Assembly: GCA_963669295.1 (NCBI GenBank)
Contig: OY769938.1
Location: forward strand, 5,580,001 to 5,644,000
Origin: G963669295 sp963669295
GTDB lineage: Bacteria; Bacteroidota; Bacteroidia; Flavobacteriales_D; CALLUQ01
Direction of reading: 5' to 3'
Length of the DNA stretch: 64,000 bases
In this document: one piece after another, positions 51,071 through 60,378 of the stretch
Numbering within the stretch: the first letter of the stretch is position 1
How the letters are laid out: every line of letters begins with the position of its first letter
Program-made: the position numbers and the translations under genes
The notes under the pieces: model-generated
Told to the model about the DNA's origin: nothing
Databases searched by the model: none
The model's input: only the letters and a program-made list of their open reading frames with translations

Positions 51071-52135
51071 GTGGCAAACGCATCTTTACTATTTATTCCC
51101 GACATTAGTGGGTTCACCAAATTTGTGAACGAAACCGAGCTGAACCACAGCCAGCACATCATTTCTGAGCTGCTGGAGGTGATCATTGATTCGAACGAAC
51201 TTAACCTCACCGTGGCAGAAATAGAAGGCGATGCCATTTTATTTTTTAAACCCCGCGAAGTGCCAGGCATCCAGGCGTTGGTTGCACAGGCCAAAAAGAT
51301 GTTTGTGAATTTCCACAACCACCTGCAACTGTACCAAACACAACGCATCTGCGATTGCGGAGCATGCACCAGTGCTGCCGAACTAACCTTAAAGTTTGTT
51401 GTACACGCAGGCAACGACATGCAACTCATTAAAGTAAAAGATTTTGAAAAGCCGCACGGTGGTGATGTTATATTGGCACATAGGCTGCTCAAAAATACGG
51501 TAGATAGCAACGAATATGCATTGTTTACCCAACAGTTGTTAAACGGCTCTTCTCCCTCTACCGAGTGGGCCGAAGCAGCAACCGGACAATCGGAATACGA
51601 TGCCATTGGCAAGGTAGACTACAGTTACATCTCCATGGAGCGTTTGCACGAATTGGTAGAACCTCCTTCGCCCAAAAAGTTGCTAAAGAAAAGCGATAAC
51701 CCTGTGGTGTGTGAAATTTATATCGACAAACCGGTAAAAGATGTTTTTCCCATCATTGTTGATTTTGATCATCGGCTTAAATGGAGCGATGGGTTGGACT
51801 CGCTGGAGTATAACGAGAAAGAAATTAATCGTGTTGGCAGTACGCATAAATGTATGGTCAACAACAAGCTGATTGAGTTTGAAACGGTAACCAATAACTT
51901 TGGTGAAGATAAGCTGGTGTATGGCGAACGTAACGTTGACCCTCCACTTGTAAGGGAGTTTACCAACTACTTTATTGTTTCGAAACAAGGGAAAGGCACC
52001 CACATTCGAAATGAATTCCATTATGTTCCCCGTCCCTTTTTAGGGCGATTGGTGGTACCTGTATTTCGCCTGGGCGTACGTAAAGTAATGGGCAAAGCAT
52101 TGAAAGCAATAAAGGAAGTGTGTGAAACCGACTAG
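51071..52135 (+). CDS. DUF2652 nucleotide-cyclase-like domain fused to SRPBCC domain
   Basis: 354 residues starting with GTG. The N-terminal ~190 residues resemble class III adenylate/guanylate cyclases: LFIPDISGFTKF (Asp11) and EIEGDAILFF (Asp54) keep both metal-binding Asp, and GGDVILAHRL has the conserved Arg138. The transition-state Asn expected three to four residues before that Arg is Ile134, so catalysis may be lost or altered. The C-terminal ~145 residues (VCEIYIDKPVKDVFPIIVDFDHRLKWSDG...) are an SRPBCC/START-like ligand-binding domain. Family name DUF2652 is from recall. Cytosolic. It shares CTAG (52132-52135) with the convergent gene's stop. Confidence 0.82.
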   Translation: MANASLLFIPDISGFTKFVNETELNHSQHIISELLEVIIDSNELNLTVAEIEGDAILFFKPREVPGIQALVAQAKKMFVNFHNHLQLYQTQRICDCGACTSAAELTLKFVVHAGNDMQLIKVKDFEKPHGGDVILAHRLLKNTVDSNEYALFTQQLLNGSSPSTEWAEAATGQSEYDAIGKVDYSYISMERLHELVEPPSPKKLLKKSDNPVVCEIYIDKPVKDVFPIIVDFDHRLKWSDGLDSLEYNEKEINRVGSTHKCMVNNKLIEFETVTNNFGEDKLVYGERNVDPPLVREFTNYFIVSKQGKGTHIRNEFHYVPRPFLGRLVVPVFRLGVRKVMGKALKAIKEVCETD

Positions 52136-53151
52136 CGTAAAAACTTTCGGGGAGCTACCACAAACAAACTGATGTTAAACAGGAAGGCATCTTTTAGCTG
52201 ACTATCAATCAACACATTCCTGTTCCTGGTATATGAATCGGAAAGTGAGAATTCCAGGTTGGAACGCATCCCGCCTTCAAAACCAATCCACAACCAATCG
52301 TGTATTTCGCGCTCGTAGGTAAGCATGTATCTAATTTCCGACTTTTGCAGGTAAAGCGTTTCTTGTCGTTGCAAGGCGGTGTCTTGAAAATGAATGTTGT
52401 AATTGCTCCCGTGCAAGGAGGTAGAAGCGTAAAACACATTTTTATCGTTTGGCGTATAGCGCAACCTGGCATTTACAGGCAAAAAGGTTTCGATGCCCCA
52501 TTTCGGGTTAAATGTTTTGTTGTAAGCAAATACCGGGTATAAAATGGTGCGCCCGAAGTTGTAGGTTAATGCTACACCAAACGCATACGATACGTTGATG
52601 TTTTTCTTTACGCCATACAACGGTGCTACCGAATACTTCAAAAAATCGCCTTTAGGCTTTTGGTCGCTGCCGTAGTCGCCATTGAGGTTGGCCGAGCCAC
52701 GAAAAAGCAGGTAGTGGTTGCCCAGGAATGGTTTTACAGCATACACAACTCCTCCCAAACTACGCAATGGCCGATCTTCGAGGTTGCGCAACAGTGGATG
52801 TGTTGCATCGCTGAATTCACTGAAGCTGTATTCTTCTTGGAAGTACTTGATCCCGACAGCCAATTTCAAGTGTTCTTTATTCATGACAGGCATGCGCAAC
52901 TTAAATTGCCATCGTTTGTTGCGCCGCACCTCCCCATTAGCATCTTGAAATGCCGGGTTTTTCGATTTGGAATTGATGCTATAATCAAGTACCCTTTCTT
53001 GTTTAATGATGAGTCCTTTAGAGCGTGGCAAGCCAGGTACGGCTGGAATACAAAAAGTGGTATCCGTACAGTCGAACATGGTGGCTTGTGCAAAACCAGG
53101 GGCAGCCAATGCTGCTATTGCTATGGATAAAAGAACCCTTTTCAAAGTCAC
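52132..53151 (-). CDS. DUF6268-like outer-membrane beta-barrel protein
   Basis: 339 residues with a signal peptide (KRVLLSIAIAALAAPGFAQ) and then alternating amphipathic strands (QFKLRMPVMNKEHLKLAVGIKYF, NHYLLFRGSANLNGDYG, VSYAFGVALTYNFGRTILYPVFAYN, EIRYMLTYEREIHDWLWIGFEGGM). A final strand reads AFLFNISLFVV. It fits a DUF6268-type outer-membrane barrel; substrate unknown. Monocistronic. Confidence 0.75.
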   Translation of the reverse strand: MTLKRVLLSIAIAALAAPGFAQATMFDCTDTTFCIPAVPGLPRSKGLIIKQERVLDYSINSKSKNPAFQDANGEVRRNKRWQFKLRMPVMNKEHLKLAVGIKYFQEEYSFSEFSDATHPLLRNLEDRPLRSLGGVVYAVKPFLGNHYLLFRGSANLNGDYGSDQKPKGDFLKYSVAPLYGVKKNINVSYAFGVALTYNFGRTILYPVFAYNKTFNPKWGIETFLPVNARLRYTPNDKNVFYASTSLHGSNYNIHFQDTALQRQETLYLQKSEIRYMLTYEREIHDWLWIGFEGGMRSNLEFSLSDSYTRNRNVLIDSQLKDAFLFNISLFVVAPRKFLR

Positions 53152-53312
53152 TTGTGGATGTACTACAAAGGTAAAGTATCTTTTTTGAAACTCTTTTCCC
53201 CTTCAATTATTGTGTAAAATGAAAACCGTACCACTGTGGTTAGCTTTTCGATGTTGCTTTCTGTTTACATCTAAAATATTGGCTTGCGAATACCGTTAAC
53301 GCAAAATAAAGT

Positions 53313-53320
53313 TAAATTTG
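53313..53320 (+). promoter_or_regulatory. Probable -7 box of the HD-Pycsar/ppk operon
   Basis: TAAATTTG matches TAnnTTTG, 19 bases before the ATG at 53340. The nearest upstream TTG (53284-53286) is 26 bases away, longer than usual. Confidence 0.4.
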
Positions 53321-53339
53321 ATACGTCTAGTAACAACGC

Positions 53340-54602
53340 ATGACCGCAACCAATAACATCATAGCCGAAGCCTCCGCTTATGTAGAAGAGCTTTTTACCA
53401 CCCAGCTTCCGGCCAATTGCACTTATCACAATCAGGTACATACCAACGATATTGTTGCTGCCTCTCTTGCTATAGGTAAAGGCAGCCACATGGATGAAGC
53501 AGCCATGGAGGTATTACAGCTTGCTGCTTTGTTTCACGACACTGGTCATACCCAGGGTTATGAAGATCATGAAGAAAAAGGAGTTGCTATTGCAACGGCT
53601 TTCTTAGAAGGAAAATACCCGGCTGATAAAATTGAAGCGGTATGCAACTGTATTCGCGCCACCAAAATGCCACAATCGCCAAAAAATGAGGTAGAACAAG
53701 TGTTGTGCGATGCCGACTTGAATCATTTGGGCTCTGTGAACTACCACGAGAAAGCACAGTTGCTTCGCCAGGAGTGGGAAACCGTTACAGGTAACCCCTT
53801 TAGCGAATATGAATGGTTGAAAATGACCATCGATTTTTTTGAAGAACATACATTTTTTACTACTTATGCTCGTGAACAATACAACGAGCAAAAAGCACTA
53901 ACGCTCCAAAAAATTAAAGATCAGTTTAACGCTATGGAAGAACAGGCCAACGTTCCTGCAACACCTGCCAGTAATGCTTCGAAAAAAGACACTTCGGCGG
54001 GTCCAACGGTTGAAGAGTTACAGAAAACCATTGAGAAACTGCAAAAAAAGGCAGCCAAGCAAAAGGAAAAAGAAAACCGCACTGATAGAGGCATTGAAAC
54101 CATGTTTCGCACTACGTCGCGTAACCACATTCAACTGAGTGCCATTGCCGACAACAAGGCCAACATCATGCTCAGCATCAATGCCATTATTATTTCTATT
54201 GTGTTGTCGGCCTTGCTACCGCGTTTTGGCACCGGATCGGTATTGATTATCCCCACCATCATATTGTTGTGTGTATGTGTGCTTACCATTGTTTTCGCTA
54301 CCATGAGTACCGTACCCAAGGTAACCCAGGGCACCTTTACCAAAGAAGACATTCAAAAGAAACGTGCCAACCTGTTATTTTTTGGCAACTTCCACAGCAT
54401 GGACCTCGACGAATTTCAATGGGGCATGAACAAGGTGATGGAAGACCGTGATTTTCTTTACGGATCAATGATTCGAGACCTTTACTTCCTGGGCAAAGTA
54501 TTGAACCGAAAGTACCGCTATTTGCGCATCAGCTATTGGGTATTTATGATGGGGATGATTGCTTCTGTACTTGCATTCATTGCTGCATTTATCATTAAAT
54601 AA
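53340..54602 (+). CDS. HD-domain protein fused to Pycsar-effector-like membrane domain
   Basis: 420 residues. Residues about 1-200 form an HD phosphohydrolase domain: YHNQVHT (His30/His34), LFHDTGH (His66-Asp67, His70), DHEEKG (His77) and VLCDADL (Asp124/Asp126). A charged coiled coil follows (ELQKTIEKLQKKAAKQKEK, about 225-245). The C-terminal ~170 residues match the Pycsar effector transmembrane family (DUF5706): RTTSRNHIQLSAIADNKANI, helices ~278-294, 301-320 and ~398-418. Pycsar membrane effectors respond to cyclic pyrimidine nucleotides in antiphage defence, but here there is no adjacent canonical PycC cyclase. The ppk1 gene follows after 3 bases, so the two are one operon. Confidence 0.9.
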   Translation: MTATNNIIAEASAYVEELFTTQLPANCTYHNQVHTNDIVAASLAIGKGSHMDEAAMEVLQLAALFHDTGHTQGYEDHEEKGVAIATAFLEGKYPADKIEAVCNCIRATKMPQSPKNEVEQVLCDADLNHLGSVNYHEKAQLLRQEWETVTGNPFSEYEWLKMTIDFFEEHTFFTTYAREQYNEQKALTLQKIKDQFNAMEEQANVPATPASNASKKDTSAGPTVEELQKTIEKLQKKAAKQKEKENRTDRGIETMFRTTSRNHIQLSAIADNKANIMLSINAIIISIVLSALLPRFGTGSVLIIPTIILLCVCVLTIVFATMSTVPKVTQGTFTKEDIQKKRANLLFFGNFHSMDLDEFQWGMNKVMEDRDFLYGSMIRDLYFLGKVLNRKYRYLRISYWVFMMGMIASVLAFIAAFIIK

Positions 54603-54605
54603 ATT

Positions 54606-56648
54606 ATGGAAGTACCAACCCCTCCTGTTTCTGAAGAAGTTCCGGTTCCTGTTCTTAATCGCGACATCAGTTGGCTTTCTTTTAATTACCGGGTGCTACA
54701 AGAAGCAAAAGATCCTTCGGTTCCTGTTATTGAGCGGTTGCGCTTTTTAGCCATTTACTCTTCTAACCTCGATGAATTTTATCGGGTACGTGTGGCCTCC
54801 TACCGCAGCCTTATTCGATTAAAGAAGAAAACGCGAAAGAAGCTGGAGTATTCGCCCAAGAAAATCATTAAACGCATCAATGCTACTGTTGATGAGCAAC
54901 AACAGGAATTCGGTGAAATTTTTCGGCATCAAATCCTACCTGAGTTGAAGGCCAATAATATTTTTTTACTGAACCACACTGGCCTAAACGAACAGCAACA
55001 GGCTTTCGTACGCAACTACTTCACCAACGAAGTGTTGCCATTGCTCCAGATTCATTGGCTGGCACAAGCTGTTCCTTTTTTAGAAAACAAGCAGATGTAC
55101 CTGGCCATCCAGGTGCGTGAGGGAAATGCTTTGGCCCATGCCATGCTCAATGTTCCTGTGGGTGCCCTATCGCGTTTTCTTGTAATCCCCAACGATGAGC
55201 ACCACATTGTAATTCAGCTGAGCGACGTAATCAAAGCATCGTTAGATTTGCTGTTTGAGCAAGAGGTGGTTGGCGCATATGCTGTTAAGCTTACCCGCGA
55301 TGCGGAACTGTATTTAGAAGATGAGCTGGAAGGCTCGTTGGTAGAAAAGATTAAGAAGAGTTTAAAAAAACGCATTACAGGCATCCCTTCCCGGTTCTTG
55401 TACGACAGTGCCATGCCTTCTGGAGTGCTAGACCACATTGCCACAGTATTGGAATTACAGGAAGAAGATTTAATTCCTGGCGGTGCCTACCACAACTTCA
55501 ACGAATTTTTCAGCTTTCCTGTACCCGATAACTCTTCGTTGGTATACGAAAAGATGCCTCCCCTGCCCCATCCAAAGTTGGAAGGACAAGCCATGTTTGA
55601 TGCCATTGCCAAAGATGAGGTGTTACTGCATTTCCCCTACCAATCGTACAACTATGTGATTCGATTTTTGGAAGAAGCAGCCATCGATCCGGCAGTGCAA
55701 TCCATCAAGATTACCCTTTACCGGGTGGCCAGCGATTCGAAAGTAGCCAGGGCATTGATTAAAGCCGCACAAAATGGTAAGGAGGTACTGGCATTCGACG
55801 AGGTAAAAGCCCGGTTCGATGAGCAATCGAACATTCATTGGGGCGAAGAAATGAAGAAGGCAGGCGTGAATGTGGTATACAGTTATGAGAAGCTAAAAGT
55901 ACATACCAAGCTGTGTATCATTGCCCGAAAAGAAGGGGATGATGTGAAGCATTACACCTACCTGGGCACTGGTAATTTCAACGAAAAAACGGCCAATATT
56001 TATTGCGATCATGCCCTACTTACTACCGACCATGCCCTGGGGCACGAGGTAAACAATGTGTTTAAAATGCTGGAAGACGTAGAGCACCCTCCAGCTTTCG
56101 AGCATTTGTTGGTAGCCCCCCATGAAATGAGAATGAAGTTTGAAGCTTTTATCGATCGTGAAATAGCGCACGCCTCTCAAGGACTACTGGCAAAAATGAC
56201 GTTGAAGATGAATAGCCTTGAAGACCGTAAGATGATTGAAAAGCTTTACGAAGCCAGCAATGCCGGCGTAGCCATACGCATTATTGTACGAGGCATTTGT
56301 TGCCTGGTTCCTGGTATAGCAGGTTTTAGCGAAAACATTACGGTTACCAGTGTGGTGGATCGCTTTCTGGAGCATGCGCGAGTATATGTGTTTCACAACA
56401 ACGGTGCTGATGAAGTGTATGTAGCTTCTGCCGATTGGATGAAGCGCAACCTCAGTCGTAGAGTTGAAGTAGGGTTTCCTATATACAACAAAGCGTTAAA
56501 AGCCGAAATCTTGCACCTGATGGCTTTGCAGGTAAACGACAACACCAAAGCACGCATCATTGATGAAGAGGCGGGCAATGCGTATGTAAAGAACGAGGAA
56601 GCTCCGGTGCGGGCGCAGCTAGACAGCTACACCTTTCTTAAAACATAA
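54606..56648 (+). CDS. ppk1: Polyphosphate kinase 1
   Basis: 680-residue enzyme that makes polyphosphate from ATP (reversible), membrane-associated in the cytosol. Family features in order: the N-terminal NRDISWLSFNYRVLQEA, SSNLDEFYRVRVASY, the head domain, then RFLEEAAIDPAVQSIKITLYRVASDSKVARAL, VHTKLCIIARKEGD containing the phosphorylated His, YLGTGNFNEKTANIYCDHALLT, IIVRGICCLVPGIAGFSENI and RRVEVGFPIYNK. All are intact. It lies 3 bases after the HD-Pycsar gene. Its end overlaps the convergent phosphoesterase gene by 11 bp. Confidence 0.96.
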   Translation: MEVPTPPVSEEVPVPVLNRDISWLSFNYRVLQEAKDPSVPVIERLRFLAIYSSNLDEFYRVRVASYRSLIRLKKKTRKKLEYSPKKIIKRINATVDEQQQEFGEIFRHQILPELKANNIFLLNHTGLNEQQQAFVRNYFTNEVLPLLQIHWLAQAVPFLENKQMYLAIQVREGNALAHAMLNVPVGALSRFLVIPNDEHHIVIQLSDVIKASLDLLFEQEVVGAYAVKLTRDAELYLEDELEGSLVEKIKKSLKKRITGIPSRFLYDSAMPSGVLDHIATVLELQEEDLIPGGAYHNFNEFFSFPVPDNSSLVYEKMPPLPHPKLEGQAMFDAIAKDEVLLHFPYQSYNYVIRFLEEAAIDPAVQSIKITLYRVASDSKVARALIKAAQNGKEVLAFDEVKARFDEQSNIHWGEEMKKAGVNVVYSYEKLKVHTKLCIIARKEGDDVKHYTYLGTGNFNEKTANIYCDHALLTTDHALGHEVNNVFKMLEDVEHPPAFEHLLVAPHEMRMKFEAFIDREIAHASQGLLAKMTLKMNSLEDRKMIEKLYEASNAGVAIRIIVRGICCLVPGIAGFSENITVTSVVDRFLEHARVYVFHNNGADEVYVASADWMKRNLSRRVEVGFPIYNKALKAEILHLMALQVNDNTKARIIDEEAGNAYVKNEEAPVRAQLDSYTFLKT

Positions 56649-59600
56649 ATCCGAACGTTACATTCAACAATTCATCGTCGTCAGAAATGGCATAACCTGC
56701 TACCAGTGCAAATTTATTGAGCGGGCTAAACCATAGCCCACCACCGTAACTGTTGTGCATCACATCCGAACGATCGTCTTCTTCCCACACCCGACCTATG
56801 TCGTAAAAGCCCAATAGCCCCACGCGCATTGGTATGATGTATGAGTTGATGTTGAACAGCTTAATTCTAACATCGTTGTTTTGATAAAAGCTGCTTTGAC
56901 CCGCAAAACGGTTCCTGCGCAAACCACGCATTTCTTTAATGCCTCCAATAAAATTCGACTGAAAGAATTCGTACTCTCCAATATTAGTAGCTCCTCCTAC
57001 CCGCGAAGCAATGGTAACAGGAAATGGCAGCTTAACGGTGAAGGTAATACCAAATTCAGACTTGAGGTTGAGGTACGATTTGCTGCCATCGGTATTGGCG
57101 TTGTAGCTTCCCTCTAACAACAACGAATACCCTCGTGTAGGAAGGTTAGGGTCGTCAAAATTCTCCAGTTCATACATCGATTTAAGCCCCACATAGGTTT
57201 TATCTTCAAAGTCGGCAAGGGTAAGGTTGGCCTCTTCGGTAAGAATAAATCGCTGTAAGGTACTATCGAGGGCAAAGTGTTCGCTATTGCTGGTACCCAA
57301 CACCTGCATGCTGGTGTAATGTGGGCCTATGTAAAACTTACTGTTTTCGCGGTTGTCTTTTTTCAACGCTGGGTAAATGCTGAGGTACTTGAACCGCATG
57401 CGATAATAATCCAGGTCGTCTACTTCGTTGGGTGTTTCGTTGCCTATGCCAAAGTAGTTGCTCAAAAAGCGAGGTGCCCACCGTTCAGCTACCAGGTTAA
57501 AGTCGAGGTTGCCCACCACCCGGGTAAAGTCGCCTTCGTATTTAAAGTTATAGGCACTGGTAGCTACAGCGTAGTTGGCTACAATGCTTTGCTGTGAGGC
57601 ATAAGGCTCACGACGGAAACCGTAATGGGTCCACCCGGCACCACCGCCAATAAAAATACCATCGTCTTTGTTGAATCCCATGTACAACTTCGGAGCTATA
57701 ATATCGTAGGCAAAAGCTTTACGGTTGTAGGTATTGATATGGGGGTCTTTATCAGAAGTAAAATCTTTCGATTCTTTGCCCAGGTATAGTTCATTTTCCT
57801 TTTTGGTGTCGTACACACGCGTATGGCGTTTCATGCCACTAACGCTAGAATTGTCCATGATTTTGTCTTTTCCTTCTCCTCCAATTATCCGTATCATGAT
57901 GCCTTTCTTCACTTCACCGGTAATGTCGAACCAATCGTTGCCCCCCAATCCGTACAGGCGAATTTCTTTGGTTTCGCTGTCTTTAAATACACGGTGGTAT
58001 ACCTTGTGTTTCTTGTTGCTTCCCTTGCCACGCTGGTATACAGTTACTTCGGTTTTGCCTTCTTTCTTGCGTTCTACCTTAAAGAATTCTTCCTTTTCGC
58101 TTCCTACCACTTCCACTTCTTTGGCCAGTACCAGGTAGTATTCTTTGGCAGTTTCTTTCAAATGGTCGCGACGGTATTTGAGCTTGGCCACCAATTCATC
58201 GCCAGAGATGTCGTAAATGTTTTTGGGAAGGTGGGTAAAAGCTTCTGTAATCACCTCATCGGTTAACCCTGCCTGAAACGTATCTACCACCTGCATCCAA
58301 TCATTCAGCGAAAGGTCGGTTAAGAAAGTGCGATCTACATAACGGGCATTGAAACACAGCCCCTTGATGTCTCTGATGTTGTAGTTGAAGTTTTGGAATT
58401 TGCGCAGTCCCCATTTCCGATTGGCTAATGAAGGCACCAGCCCGTCAAATCGATGAAACACCTGATCGCGGTCGCGCGGTATGGGACGGTATTTTTTGCC
58501 GTGTTTGGTTTTAAATGCTGCCCATCTCCACTGGTCTTCGTGCCGGTCCCAATCGCCAATAAATACATCGAGCAGTCGGGCACGTAGCATGGCACGTTCA
58601 TCTACTTCATGGTCGTGGTCGATATGCATTCTGTTCAACAAGTCGGGGGTGCCTATAATTTCTTTGGTATTGCCAAAGCTGGGCTGATCCGATTGGTCGC
58701 CATGTGGGCGTTCTTCATACAGCGCCAATAGCCCTCCAAATTCGTCTTTAAACCTTCCCAATATCGGGTCGTGCGGTACATATACCAGCCGGGGATTGGT
58801 GTGGTACACCCCTCCGGCATCGGCCAGGGTAGGCACTACTAACGAGGCGTATGGGTACGATGCTGATATTTGATCTTGCACCAGGCTTACAGCAAAGGTT
58901 TTTCGCAAGGCCTTAGGGATCACCGATATCGGATACTTTTGAATGGAACGGATGACATATTGATGGCCGTCGCCCCCTTCAAAACGCAGCGATTTGGTTT
59001 GCATGCCTCCCCCCTTCTTCAATGGAGTTAATCCACCATGTTCGTGGTGCAGGTTCAACACTTCAAATTGTGTTGGCTCCAACCATTCTTTGCGATAGTG
59101 CTCACCCAAAATGGTGTTCTTTAGCTTGCCTGCGTGGTAAATTTGTCCCAATACTCCCGTTACTGTACTGTCGCCAAAGTCGTGCTCATGCGCATCGTCT
59201 TCTTCAAGAATAAAAGGGCGATCTTTATCGTCTACTTTTTTACGAAAAGTGACCTTTCCCCCATTTTCATCAGGCACCCAAAACTCTAACCATACAGTAC
59301 CATTTTTATAGTAGTTTAATTTGGCAAACCCTTTGGCTTCATGTACATAATCGGTGCCATGGCCTTTTGCTGCCCAGGTGGTTTTACTTCCCGATCCGCT
59401 AATGATATGGTGAAGGTTGCCTTGCTGCTCGTATTGCAAATTGTGCTCGTGCCCGGCAGCATATATGATGTTATCGTAATTGCTGAATTCTTCGGTAAGT
59501 GCCGTAATTAATGCCTGGTAACGCGGATGTGGAATGTCTTGAATGTTCCCCAAAAACTTGCGGTAAAACGGAAAAATGGAGCCTACCACCGGTAGAGGAA

Positions 59601-60378
59601 CATAAAGGTTTTTCTTTTTAGCAGTAAGCGGAAACAGGTGCGACTTTAATGGGTAGTACCCGTTATGGCTTCCATTGCTCATCAGCGGATGATGCCCTAC
59701 CACCAGTATTTTTTTGTTTTTATTGCTTTTCAACGCTTCCTTTACCTGCACAATGAATTGAAGTTCGTCGTACACCAGGTCACAACCTTCAACATCGCCC
59801 TTCGACTTTTCATGACGGTGTAACCACCATTGGGTATCAATCACCAGCATTACTGCATGTTTTCCCAGCTTTACCACTTCCGGCCCCGGGCAGCCATTGG
59901 CCGGCAAGAATACGTCTTTGTCGTCGAGGTATTTTTCTACAAAACGTTCTTGTCGTTTAATGTATTCCAATCCATCTTTTTTTCCTTTTTGCCAGTCGTG
60001 ATTGCCCGGAATAAAGGTGATGCGCCCTTTGAAGTTATCGAGAATGCTTAGTTGGGTAGTGAGCTTTTGTTCGGCATCTGCCCTACTGTCATCTTTCTTT
60101 TTGGGCATCCCTTCCGGGTAGATGTTGTCGCCCAAAAATACCACCGTGCTTTTTTTACTTGCGCTGTCGAGTTGTTGTTGTAGCAATTGCAGCGTGGGTT
60201 CTAACGGGTTGGCTTGTGGTGCACCTGCATCGCCAATTAAGAATACGGTATGGCGCAACGAGTCGGACGATGGCATTTGTGCTTGCTCCCAATCGGAAAG
60301 CGATTTGTCGTAGTACGGTTGTACTGTACTGCAAGCACTTAAGAGTATACAGCAAAAGAACAGGTAGTGTCTTCTCAT
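56638..60378 (-). CDS. Metallophosphoesterase fused to BamA-like outer-membrane barrel
   Basis: 1246-residue lipoprotein (LLSACS, Cys16). The N-terminal part (about 40-350) is a calcineurin-like metallophosphoesterase with every motif: VFLIGDAGAPQ, VVFLGDNIYPEG, TFIPGNHDWQKG, LVVGHHPLMSNGSHNGY and AAGHEHNLQY. The middle (about 440-740) has GDWDRHEDQWRWAAF and IPRDRDQVFHRFDG, a kinase-like or phosphotransfer-related pattern. The C-terminal ~400 residues form strands like a surface-antigen/BamA barrel, ending LLNVTFGFMF. A surface phosphatase of a phosphorylated polymer is a plausible role. The position facing ppk1 suggests phosphate or polyphosphate handling (inference). It is the second gene of an operon with the next one (4-bp overlap). 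Confidence 0.85.
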   Translation of the reverse strand: MRRHYLFFCCILLSACSTVQPYYDKSLSDWEQAQMPSSDSLRHTVFLIGDAGAPQANPLEPTLQLLQQQLDSASKKSTVVFLGDNIYPEGMPKKKDDSRADAEQKLTTQLSILDNFKGRITFIPGNHDWQKGKKDGLEYIKRQERFVEKYLDDKDVFLPANGCPGPEVVKLGKHAVMLVIDTQWWLHRHEKSKGDVEGCDLVYDELQFIVQVKEALKSNKNKKILVVGHHPLMSNGSHNGYYPLKSHLFPLTAKKKNLYVPLPVVGSIFPFYRKFLGNIQDIPHPRYQALITALTEEFSNYDNIIYAAGHEHNLQYEQQGNLHHIISGSGSKTTWAAKGHGTDYVHEAKGFAKLNYYKNGTVWLEFWVPDENGGKVTFRKKVDDKDRPFILEEDDAHEHDFGDSTVTGVLGQIYHAGKLKNTILGEHYRKEWLEPTQFEVLNLHHEHGGLTPLKKGGGMQTKSLRFEGGDGHQYVIRSIQKYPISVIPKALRKTFAVSLVQDQISASYPYASLVVPTLADAGGVYHTNPRLVYVPHDPILGRFKDEFGGLLALYEERPHGDQSDQPSFGNTKEIIGTPDLLNRMHIDHDHEVDERAMLRARLLDVFIGDWDRHEDQWRWAAFKTKHGKKYRPIPRDRDQVFHRFDGLVPSLANRKWGLRKFQNFNYNIRDIKGLCFNARYVDRTFLTDLSLNDWMQVVDTFQAGLTDEVITEAFTHLPKNIYDISGDELVAKLKYRRDHLKETAKEYYLVLAKEVEVVGSEKEEFFKVERKKEGKTEVTVYQRGKGSNKKHKVYHRVFKDSETKEIRLYGLGGNDWFDITGEVKKGIMIRIIGGEGKDKIMDNSSVSGMKRHTRVYDTKKENELYLGKESKDFTSDKDPHINTYNRKAFAYDIIAPKLYMGFNKDDGIFIGGGAGWTHYGFRREPYASQQSIVANYAVATSAYNFKYEGDFTRVVGNLDFNLVAERWAPRFLSNYFGIGNETPNEVDDLDYYRMRFKYLSIYPALKKDNRENSKFYIGPHYTSMQVLGTSNSEHFALDSTLQRFILTEEANLTLADFEDKTYVGLKSMYELENFDDPNLPTRGYSLLLEGSYNANTDGSKSYLNLKSEFGITFTVKLPFPVTIASRVGGATNIGEYEFFQSNFIGGIKEMRGLRRNRFAGQSSFYQNNDVRIKLFNINSYIIPMRVGLLGFYDIGRVWEEDDRSDVMHNSYGGGLWFSPLNKFALVAGYAISDDDELLNVTFGFMF

